64,000 nt of DNA from Zoogloea sp. (lineage in GTDB: Bacteria > Pseudomonadota > Gammaproteobacteria > Burkholderiales > Rhodocyclaceae), in NCBI GenBank assembly GCA_016720685.1, contig JADKKC010000008.1, forward strand, positions 1 to 64,000. Direction: 5' to 3'. The translations under genes were made by a program, and so were the position numbers. Positions 18,405 to 25,942 of the stretch are shown here, piece by piece. A model generated the notes under the pieces. It was given only the letters and a program-made list of their open reading frames with translations. It was not told where the DNA came from and did no database searches. Numbering within the stretch: position 1 is the first letter of the stretch; every line of letters begins with the position of its first letter.

Positions 18405-19450
18405 CACAGTCCTGCCAGTTGGTTGATCCAGGGGATCGGGTTGGTGAGGTGCTTGCCGCCGAATTGCCAGGCGGTGGGGGTCATCACGCTCCAGCCGCTG
18501 TCGAGGCCTGCGCTCAGTGCTTCCCGGATGCGTTTGAACGCTGCCTCGCGCGCTATTTTGGCTGTCTCGCCCTCGAATTCCAGGCGGATGAAGAGGCGCA
18601 CGAACCATTTGTCCTCGCGCTTGAAGGCTGCCGAGACGTCGACACCGGAGGCCCACTCGCCAAGGGCGCCCATCAGTCGGTGACGGATCGCGCGCCAGGA
18701 GCTTTCATCCAGTTCCGCATCGCCGGCCGCCTGGGGGCGCAGCCAGGCGCGCAAGTGAGCGCGGATCTGCAGGCCCAACTCGATGCGCTGCTCGCGATTA
18801 AGTGTGACATTGCGCGCGCCCGCCGACGGTTTCAGTTAGAGATCGGCGAAAACGCAGCGTAACAGCGAAAATCCCGCGCCACGGCGGGTTTCGTCAAGGG
18901 CCAGCGCTGTAGCCGGGGGCAGGCCTTCTGCCTCGACAACTCCCATCCCGAACTGGTCCTTCGCGCAGAAGCTCGCGTGGCGGGCCTGGATACGCAGCGC
19001 AATCATCAGCAGGTTCCAGTCTTCGTCGCTGATCCCCAAGGGCAGCAGGGACAACCCCAGCGTGCCCTCCATCGCGGGGCTGCCGTTGAAATACCAGCTC
19101 GAATCTTTCTGGGTCCTGTCCTGCTTGGGAATCTTGATCGGTCTCTCTGGCAGGGAGATCCGCTGCAGGCCGCTCGTATCGATCCGGAGTGATACCCCTT
19201 TGGCGCTGGGTTTTTGCTCGCGGGTGCCCGCATTTCCCCACACCCGCGCTTCAAATCCGGAATCGCCGACGGCACGCGCGACGAGCCCCGAAAACGCCCG
19301 GATGCTCCCGAGCAGGCCCGATGAATGCAGCTGGTCGCCGCGCTGGCCGATGCCGCCCGTGTAGAGCGGGGTCAGGGTCTTGAGTCGCAGGCGTACCTCC
19401 TGGCCATAAACATCCTGGAAGCCGGCGAAGCAGTCGAGCGGTGAGGTCAT
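18404..19450 (-). pseudogene. cmr1: Cmr1 with in-frame ochre stop
   Basis: First gene of the operon. From the ATG at 19450, LRLKTLTPLYTGGIGQRGD and SGLLGSIRAFSGLVARA are Cmr1 signatures, and AKDQFGMGVVEAEG is the glycine-rich loop. At 18836-18838 a TAA interrupts the frame after CVFADL. The same frame then continues without a break as LKPSAGARNVTLNREQRIEL and GLQIRAHLRAWLRP, to the stop at 18404. Together the two parts give ~349 residues, a normal Cmr1 length. I therefore read the downstream frame as the Cmr1 C-terminus, not a separate gene. The alternative is a separate short protein starting at the TTG at 18778. Confidence 0.75.
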
Positions 19451-19763
19451 CGTTTTCGATCCCCTTTGTGATGGATGGAGCGCTGTGCCATGGCTGCCTG
19501 AAAATGGCTGCACGCCTGGGTGCCTAGCATTGAAATTTCATTTTTTAATGATGTCACGTTTGAAAAATCTTATGAAACCGCTTTGCCATTGGAATCCGGA
19601 TGTCGATGCACCTGCTGACGTAACGCGGGAAGGCGAGGAATTTTGAAGGCCTCCGCAAACTTTTTGATGGGTATTTTTCGTGGGAGGAGCGCGAGTCTTT
19701 GAAATCCCGCGAAGGCCTCGCGTTGTGAGGGAAAGCATTCCCGACAACGACCAGGAGCCCACC
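19451..19763. promoter_or_regulatory. Divergent intergenic region
   Basis: About 310 bp between cmr1 (leftward) and the glycine-zipper gene (rightward). It must hold promoters for both. The AT-rich block near 19528-19570 is the likeliest promoter zone; no clear operator was seen. Confidence 0.4.
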
Positions 19764-20585
19764 ATGAGCACGTCCACCAAGACTTCCCAGACCGCATCGG
19801 CCGGCAAACTCGGCTATGAAGGCACGCTTGTCAGCCGTTCGCTGCAAAGAGCGGGTCGCAACCCCAATCTCAAGGGCCATATCCATGAAATCATGGTCAA
19901 GGACGCCCGCAACCTCGCCGATCTACTCAATGGGCGTAGCACCGAACTGACCAGGAGCACGACGGCCAAGGCGGTCGATCTGGTCACGATGAAGGGCGGC
20001 AAGGTCGTCGAGCGGCTGCAGCTCAAGGACAGCGTGTCGCCCGCTTCGATCAACAAGCTCGTACGCCAGGTCGCAGATGGCAAGTACCGTAGCACCCAGC
20101 TTGTCGGGACGAAGGAAACCACCGAACTGGCCAACGCAGCCTTCAAGAAGGCGGGGTTGAGCAAGCGGATGGCGAGCTCCGGCACCTCGTCGAACACGAC
20201 GACCAGCCTCGCCCAACGGGCAGGGGCGAGTGGTGCGGGTACGCTGGGTGGTGCGGTGAGGCATGCCGCGAAGTCCGGTGGCGCGGCGGGCGCGGCGGTC
20301 GGAGCTGGCGTCGAAGTCATCAGCGGCGTCTCCGACCTCATCAACGGCCGCCGCGACGCCGGAGAGGTCACGGGCGCGGTGGTCAAGGCCGGCGCCAAGG
20401 GCTATGCCAGCGGAGCAGCGGCCGGTGCGGCCGCGACGGCTGGCGGTGCCGTGGTGGCCAGCGGACTAGCCACCGTCGGCGCTGGGGCGGGCATCACCGC
20501 GGCCGCGGCAGTCGTCGCTCCGGTGGTCATCGGCGCCGCTGCAGCCTACGCTGTCTGCGAAGTCTTCGACTGGCTGTTCGATTAA
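19764..20585 (+). CDS. Glycine-zipper protein of unknown function
   Basis: 273 residues. The first ~130 are polar, with a compact segment (HIHEIMVKDARNLADLLNGR, later GGKVVERLQLKDSVSP). From about residue 165 the protein turns into Gly/Ala-rich repeats (GAAVGAGVEVISGVSDL; GAAAGAAATAGGAVVASGL) that end in a hydrophobic stretch, PVVIGAAAAYAVCEVFDWLF. That pattern suits a membrane-inserting glycine zipper. The ATG at 19764 has AGGAG eight bases upstream. It stands alone on the plus strand between the Cmr operon and array 2. A role as a membrane-damaging effector is a guess from composition. I do not recognise a named family. Confidence 0.65.
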   Translation: MSTSTKTSQTASAGKLGYEGTLVSRSLQRAGRNPNLKGHIHEIMVKDARNLADLLNGRSTELTRSTTAKAVDLVTMKGGKVVERLQLKDSVSPASINKLVRQVADGKYRSTQLVGTKETTELANAAFKKAGLSKRMASSGTSSNTTTSLAQRAGASGAGTLGGAVRHAAKSGGAAGAAVGAGVEVISGVSDLINGRRDAGEVTGAVVKAGAKGYASGAAAGAAATAGGAVVASGLATVGAGAGITAAAAVVAPVVIGAAAAYAVCEVFDWLFD

Positions 20586-20718
20586 CTTCCTCAGGCCGCA
20601 CGCCCCGCCTGGGGGCGCGTGACCGAAGGCCGGTGCCGATTCTTTTGTGGGGGAGAGGTGGAAATGAATTTGCCCCATAGGAAGGCGTGCCTCCCTATGG
20701 GGCGCTTTCTACTGGACG

Positions 20719-21045
20719 CGGAGAGCACCCATCAACGGGCAGACCATCCGGGCACGGCAGCGATATGCGTGGTGCATCCCCTGCGGAATTGTCACAAAGC
20801 CCTATCAACTGGCAGACCATCCGGACTGCGCATCATGCTCACGGTTGACCACACCGAAGACGAGTCACAAAGCCCTATCAACGGGCAGACCATCCGGACA
20901 CACCAACAACCGTATCCACCTCGGCACCTGGACCGACGTCACAAAGCCCTATCAACGGGCAGACCATCCGGACCCCTCACCACGATCTGAACCACTTCCC
21001 CGGCAAGCCGTCACAAAGCCCTATCAACGGGCAGACCATCCGGAC
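20719..21045 (-). CRISPR. CRISPR array 2 (5 repeats, 4 spacers)
   Basis: Repeats at 20791-20826, 20864-20899, 20938-20973 and 21010-21045, plus a degenerate one at about 20719-20755. Spacers are 35-38 bp. All units read ...ACCATCCGG... where arrays 1 and 3 read ...ACCGTCCGG...; one unit also has AACTGGC for AACGGGC. The leader is on the right, so transcription is leftward, towards the 3' end of the convergent glycine-zipper gene. Confidence 0.95.
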
Positions 21046-21242
21046 TGCCACCCTGGAAAGCCGCGTGCTGCCTGGCTTTCCAGCCCCAAAAAGGTGTACC
21101 ACCCGAATGGCAAGCCAAAAAATCCTTTCGGCATCGACCAAAAATCAGGTGTTCCACGTTTTCAAGCCCTTGCATCTGGGTGAACCCCCTCAAAAAAGGG
21201 TGACTATCCACTTACGGAATCCGTCTCAAAATGTAGCAGGTT
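21046..21242 (-). promoter_or_regulatory. CRISPR leader 2
   Basis: Shares with leaders 1 and 3 the blocks CTGGCTTTCC, AAAAAGGTG, GGCAAGCCAAAAAA, GGGTGAACC and GTAGCA in the same order and spacing. It separates array 2 from the end of the vWA-PP2C gene at 21345. Confidence 0.8.
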
Positions 21243-21344
21243 TCGGGCGCGGCGTGGATTTTACGACGCCTTTGCGCGGCACTTCGACGCAAGCATCCGG
21301 GATGCCGGCAGCCTGCTTTTCGCGCCATTTGGGACAGGGCGCGC

Positions 21345-23060
21345 TCAACTTGCTGCCGCCTGACAAGCCAAGATCGCCAGCCCGCGGTCATCGCCGGAGC
21401 TGCTGCGCCAGACTTCCCTTTCCTGGAAGAAGGCGCGCAAGCTACCTCGGCGCAACCTGTCCTCCCGGGCTTCCCGGAAAAAGCAGCCGAGCTGGCCGCT
21501 GATGCGTGTCCCGTCGGTGCTCACCAGCCTTTCGGCGGCCCCGTCGGTCATCGCCGCGACGCCGCTGAGGCCTGCGGACGCTTCGAGCCCCCACTGTACC
21601 TGCTCGGGACGCAAGGTTTCTCCGAGAAACACCGTCTGGTTGGCGAATTCGCCCTTGCCCGCTGCGCCGAGGAGCTGCAACACGCCGTTCCGCTCGATCA
21701 CCAGCGCGCCATCTCCGACCCGCGCCCATAGCCAGTGGCTGCGCCCGCCAAGAGCGACCAGCAGCGTGCTGCGAAAGTCCGTGGCCGGCCTGCGATGCAG
21801 GCGGGCGAGATCTTCGAGCAGGCCACAGGCATGACGCACCAGCGTATGAGCCAGCGCCCGGGCATTTGCTTCGCTGGGGGGCTCTGATGTGTCGAGCAGC
21901 ATCCGGAAATGGCGCGACAGGGTCTCGGCCAGTCTGCGCAGACCCACGACGACGGTGTCTGCGCCGACATCCGAGAGGGGCGAAGAACCGGCGCCATCAG
22001 CGACGACCAGCATTGGACAGGGACCGGTGACCACCAGCGCGGCATCCTGGCACGGTGTCGGCGGCTCCTGGCGCAGGTGGGCCGCCCCGACACAGGTATC
22101 CGCAGCGCCCAGCCACAGCTGCTCCGCGGGCAAGGCGGAGGGTAGTTTCGCTTCGGCGACAGCCGTCACGGCAGCCGAATGGCGCTGGCTCAGCGGAACC
22201 CGGCGCCGAAGCCCCAAGCGCGCGCGCATCGCCGTCCATCCGTGCTGCAGCAGCAGCGCTTGCCGAGGGGAAAGCACCCTTTCACCCATCCCGATCGCGG
22301 GCGGCAGTGGCCTTTCATTGCGGATCTGCAGCGCGATGACAGGCCGACGTTCCGTCTCCAGGGCTCTTAGCGGAACAGGGAGAGCAGGCACGGGAAGGGG
22401 GGGCTGCACCTGACCCGGATCGAGCTGGGGGAGTGGAGGCCGGGCATCGTCGCCGATCCGGCGTCGGAGGGTTTCTACGAGATGCGACATGCCCAGTTGT
22501 GCAAGCGAAATCGGCGCGACTGCACCGAAGGCGGCGAGCACCGGCAGCACGGTGTCGGCCCCCAGGGCGGCGCTGATCACCCGGAGCTTGCCTTCGCGCT
22601 CGAGTGCCCGGCAACTGAGCGCGATCTCAGGCCAGGCGTCGTCGGTGCCGCCCCGTCCCAGGATCACCAGACAGGCGGGCAGGACACGCAGACCCGCTTG
22701 GCGGTAATCCGCCTCCCGCGCCTCGAGGGTCTGCAGCGCGCGTACCACCGCTTTGCCGAGAGGGGCGTCTCCGGTGCTGCTCAAGGGGACGGGCAGCGAA
22801 AGTTCGCGCAGGGGCGTGATGTCCCGCAGGACATTGACCTGGCCAGCTGCGCTGATGATCCCGAGCTCCAGGCTGTCGGCGATCGCTGGGTCGGCCCGCA
22901 GGCGGTTGATCAGTTGCTGGATGCAGTCCCGCATCCGGCCGACTGGCGCGCCCTTTTTCTGCTGCGACAGGTCAAGCACGAGCATGCAGGCGCGTCGTGT
23001 CGAGGAGGAGGCAGTAAACAGTTCGCCAGTCGAAGTGGTCAGGGTCGGGTGCATGTTCAT
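21345..23060 (-). CDS. vWA-PP2C fusion protein
   Basis: 571 residues from the ATG at 23060 (GGAG upstream). Residues ~20-200 form a von Willebrand A domain related to TerY (RRACMLVLDLSQQKKGAPVG), but its MIDAS motif DLSQQ is degenerate, so metal binding is doubtful. After a proline-rich linker (~205-240) and a helical stretch, residues ~335-565 form a PP2C-type Ser/Thr phosphatase: PPTPCQDAALVV, LVVADGAGSSPLSDVGADTV, WARVGDGALVIERNG, AAMTDGAAERL and SGDDRGLAIL, which supply the metal-binding Asp residues. It is expected to reverse the action of the kinase at 24003. It lies downstream of terY on the same strand. Confidence 0.85.
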   Translation of the reverse strand: MNMHPTLTTSTGELFTASSSTRRACMLVLDLSQQKKGAPVGRMRDCIQQLINRLRADPAIADSLELGIISAAGQVNVLRDITPLRELSLPVPLSSTGDAPLGKAVVRALQTLEAREADYRQAGLRVLPACLVILGRGGTDDAWPEIALSCRALEREGKLRVISAALGADTVLPVLAAFGAVAPISLAQLGMSHLVETLRRRIGDDARPPLPQLDPGQVQPPLPVPALPVPLRALETERRPVIALQIRNERPLPPAIGMGERVLSPRQALLLQHGWTAMRARLGLRRRVPLSQRHSAAVTAVAEAKLPSALPAEQLWLGAADTCVGAAHLRQEPPTPCQDAALVVTGPCPMLVVADGAGSSPLSDVGADTVVVGLRRLAETLSRHFRMLLDTSEPPSEANARALAHTLVRHACGLLEDLARLHRRPATDFRSTLLVALGGRSHWLWARVGDGALVIERNGVLQLLGAAGKGEFANQTVFLGETLRPEQVQWGLEASAGLSGVAAMTDGAAERLVSTDGTRISGQLGCFFREAREDRLRRGSLRAFFQEREVWRSSSGDDRGLAILACQAAAS

Positions 23061-23188
23061 GGTGTGGGCTCCGGTTGAAGGCGGGGGGACGTGCAAAAGG
23101 GGGGCTAGGCCCCCGCTGCGGCGCTCAAGAAAACGCCGGGCCGCCCAAGCTGTATTGAGGAAACGTCAAGGACGTTTCCTGGGGGCGC

Positions 23189-23860
23189 TCAGATCTGGTC
23201 CCAGCCACCGCTCGACGGCAGGCTGACCGCGACCCCCGGGGTGGACTGGCTGACCCGGCTCATGCTCGCCGATAACCACTGGAAGAACTCCCGGAAGCGC
23301 AAGCCGGCGAGGGGTTTGGCGGGGCGATGGGAGAACGCGCCGAGGATCGCGAGATCTGCGTTGTCGCCTATCCCGACTGGCATCACGACCAGCTTGCGCT
23401 CAGCGCTGAACTGCTGGCAGCGGGCTGCCGTCGCCTGCCACGCGTCGTTCGGTTCGCCGTCGCTCATCAGCACCAGCCAGGGCTGGTAATAGCTGGTGCC
23501 GGTACGCTGGTACTCCTCCTTGCGGGCGGTGAGGGCCTGCAGTGACGCCTCGACGGCCAGCCCCATCGGGGTCAGCCCGCTAGCCTCCAGCGGGGCCACC
23601 TCGGTGATCAGGTGCACCGGGGTGATCGGCAGGCTGACGCACACATCCGCGCCAAAGGTGACGATACCCAGCTCGATGGCCTGGCTGGCGAACTCGTCCT
23701 CCTGCACTTCGGCGACGAAGCGCCGAACAGCTTCGTTGAGTTCGCTGATCGGCTGCCCCCCCATGCTGCTCGAGACATCCAGTACCAGCATGCAGGCGCA
23801 GCGGGCCACCGGGTTTTCGATGAGGTCGGCGTAGGGGGAGAGGGCGGTATTGCGGTCCAT
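23189..23860 (-). CDS. terY: TerY-like vWA protein
   Basis: A 223-residue single-domain vWA protein. The MIDAS is complete: DVSSSMGG (Asp28, Ser30, Ser32), GLTPMG (Thr) and LMSDGEPND (Asp). I start it at the ATG at 23860, with AAGGAA seven bases upstream, because the residues before it are unlike the family. TerY proteins are metal-dependent adaptors in Ter-linked and TerY-P phospho-signalling sets. It is divergent from the kinase gene, with a ~140-bp shared promoter region, and is followed by the vWA-PP2C gene on the same strand. Confidence 0.85.
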   Translation of the reverse strand: MDRNTALSPYADLIENPVARCACMLVLDVSSSMGGQPISELNEAVRRFVAEVQEDEFASQAIELGIVTFGADVCVSLPITPVHLITEVAPLEASGLTPMGLAVEASLQALTARKEEYQRTGTSYYQPWLVLMSDGEPNDAWQATAARCQQFSAERKLVVMPVGIGDNADLAILGAFSHRPAKPLAGLRFREFFQWLSASMSRVSQSTPGVAVSLPSSGGWDQI

Positions 23861-24002
23861 GGTGCGTTCCTTGTCTGGTTGGGTATGGCCATAGAACGCA
23901 CGCACCTGGATGGATTTTTAAAGAACCTGAAATTTTTTTCGCTTCAAAAACGGCGCGCCTGCTGCGTTGAGTGAGCAACATCACATCTACGGGAGCAGGG
24001 AA

Positions 24003-24998
24003 ATGGTCGATCGCGTCTTCGATGCAGGAAACAGGGGGCAGCGTCTTGGTGCTGAATTGGGGCGAGGCGGTGAGGGCAGCGTGCATGCCCTGGTCGACCG
24101 GCCCGACCTGGCGGTCAAGCTCTACGCCCTCGAGAAGCTACATGCCCGCGGGCCTGAGCTGCGCCGCAAGGTCGAGGCGCAGATCGCCCTGTGGCCGGCG
24201 CTGCAGCATCAGCCTCTCGCCTGGCCGCGCCTCAGCGTCTTCGATGCCGATGAGCAGTGGATCGGTTATGCGATGCGCCGGGGCGCCGGCCAGCCCCTGC
24301 GTAAGCTCGCCCATCCGAGCCTGAGCGCCAAGTATTTCCCTGGTCTCACGCGGCGCTTCATCACCGGCTCGCTGCTCGAACTGCTGGCCTGCGTGCAGAC
24401 TTTGCACGGCCAGGGCATCCACCTAGGCGACGTGAACCTGAACAATTTCCTGTGCGATCCGGCTACCGGACGGATCACGCTGATCGACTGTGACAGTTTC
24501 CAGATGGCGACCAGGCAGGCGTTCTTCCCATGCCCGGTTGGCAGCCAGGAGAGCACGCCCCCCGAGCACCTCGGGCAGGATTTCGCACGCATCCGGCGCA
24601 CCGCGGAGAGTGACGCCTTTTCGCTGGCGATCATGATCTTCCAGTGCCTGATGCTCGGCCGCCACCCCTACGACAGTGTGGGCGGATGCAATCCGGTGGA
24701 TAACCTGCGGGAGGGGCATTTCCCCTATGGTGAAGGCGGTACGCGTCCCGGCAGCCAGGGGGCCATTCCGGAGGGGCCCTGGTATCTGCTGTGGAGTCAT
24801 CTGTCCGGGGGGCTCAAGGCAGCCTTCATCCGCGCCTTCCGGGACGGCGCGCACGACCCACAAGCCCGCCCGGGCGTCGCTGAATGGCACAAGCTGCTCA
24901 AGCAATACCTGTACTCGATCGGCCAGGGTTGGCTTACCGACGAGCTGCGTCCGGCCGCGCCGAAACCGCGGGGTGAGCGGCGCTCTGCGCTAATCTGA
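24003..24998 (+). CDS. Ser/Thr protein kinase of TerY-P type
   Basis: 331 residues. Kinase features are in order: glycine loop GRGGEGSV (~20-27), Lys39 in DLAVKLY, catalytic loop HLGDVNLNNFL (His140, Asp143, Asn148) and IDCDSF (Asp162/Asp164) in place of DFG. No transmembrane segment was seen. I prefer the ATG at 24003 (GGGAGCAGGG just upstream) over the TTG at 23967. Together with terY and the PP2C fusion it forms the kinase-phosphatase-vWA triad known as TerY-P. Confidence 0.85.
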   Translation: MVDRVFDAGNRGQRLGAELGRGGEGSVHALVDRPDLAVKLYALEKLHARGPELRRKVEAQIALWPALQHQPLAWPRLSVFDADEQWIGYAMRRGAGQPLRKLAHPSLSAKYFPGLTRRFITGSLLELLACVQTLHGQGIHLGDVNLNNFLCDPATGRITLIDCDSFQMATRQAFFPCPVGSQESTPPEHLGQDFARIRRTAESDAFSLAIMIFQCLMLGRHPYDSVGGCNPVDNLREGHFPYGEGGTRPGSQGAIPEGPWYLLWSHLSGGLKAAFIRAFRDGAHDPQARPGVAEWHKLLKQYLYSIGQGWLTDELRPAAPKPRGERRSALI

Positions 24999-25063
24999 AG
25001 GCCGGCGGCTGACAGGGGGCTGTTTTTGCCCTGTTATCATGGGTGGCTCGATAAGGACAACAC

Positions 25064-25942
25064 ATGACACATTGGCTCGCCATTGGCGATGAAACCGGCA
25101 ACTGGGACAGGCTCGAGCACCGCTCGACCAAGCTTGCCCTGGGCGCGACCCTGGTGATGGTGCCCCTCGATCGCTGGCAGGCGATCTTCAATGAAACCCT
25201 TGGTGAGGCCACGTTGGAGACGATTCTGGCCTGTCCGGCGCCCGGCTTCGAAGCCGGTGGACAAGCCAAGATGCAGCACCACGCGCGCGATGTGCTGCTC
25301 GGCTTCGGTCAGGCACGCGATCCCGACGCGCCGGGTGTCAGGCAACTGCAAGGCCTTCTGAGCTGGCTCCACGCCCACCCCGATCTCGTTACCGTCGGCG
25401 CCTATGGCACAGCCGACGCCGTCCATGCCGCGGCTGGCCTGGGCGACCAGGCCCATGCGCTCGGCTTCAGCTATGCGCTGGCACTGGCGCCAGTGCTCCC
25501 ATTTATTGGCCCGGCGGACCGCATTCACTTGCTCCTGATGGGGCGCACCGAAGACGCGACCTCGTCCGCCGTCGCCCGCTACACGCGAACGCCGGCCGAC
25601 CCCCGCATGCCGGCGCCCTTTCGCAGTCTGCATGCTGGCGTCGCGCATGGCCTCAGCCGTCTTGATGCAATTTACGGACTGCCGGGCATTGCGAGGGCAA
25701 GCGAAGTGGTCAAGGTCTGTCAGCCCTATGATCTCACCAAGATTTCCCGCAACCATGCCAATGGTGCCTTCATCGACCGGACTGTGGGGGGCGCTCTCGC
25801 CGACCTCGGCGCCACCCTGATGCAGCTCACCCTGCCAGATGTCTTCTCTGCCTCGCTCCCGGTTGAACGGCGTTTCCCGCTGCCGCCCCTGTCTCCCGAA
25901 GGCAATGCCTGCTTCACCCCGATTTCGGAGACTCCCCAATGA
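25064..25942 (+). CDS. Unknown protein opening with GDETGNW
   Basis: 292 residues, no family recognised with confidence. It starts WLAIGDETGNWDR, an acidic opening that recalls the DESG-type start of DUF3800 (RNase H-like) proteins. It also has DRIHLLLMGRTED in mid-protein and the pattern DLTKISRNHANGAFIDR near the C-terminus. The ATG has AAGGA eight bases upstream. Its end overlaps the TPR gene start by four bases. It follows the kinase by 65 bp on the same strand, so kinase, this gene and the TPR gene probably form one transcript. A nuclease role is only a possibility. Confidence 0.6.
   Translation: MTHWLAIGDETGNWDRLEHRSTKLALGATLVMVPLDRWQAIFNETLGEATLETILACPAPGFEAGGQAKMQHHARDVLLGFGQARDPDAPGVRQLQGLLSWLHAHPDLVTVGAYGTADAVHAAAGLGDQAHALGFSYALALAPVLPFIGPADRIHLLLMGRTEDATSSAVARYTRTPADPRMPAPFRSLHAGVAHGLSRLDAIYGLPGIARASEVVKVCQPYDLTKISRNHANGAFIDRTVGGALADLGATLMQLTLPDVFSASLPVERRFPLPPLSPEGNACFTPISETPQ

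Noticed and set aside
17061..18656. One 531-codon protein spanning cmr6 and the Cas10 HD region
   Set aside because: The frame merges the start of cmr6, an out-of-frame stretch, and the first codons of cas10. ATGA junctions and motifs show two genes with frameshifts.
18404..18778. Separate small CRISPR-associated protein with TTG start
   Set aside because: It is in the same frame as cmr1 and directly follows its TAA; the residues before the TTG are still protein-like. Better explained as the Cmr1 C-terminus.
19680..20585. Upstream start of the glycine-zipper gene at 19680
   Set aside because: The first 28 residues are unlike the rest, and the ATG at 19764 has a proper AGGAG site.
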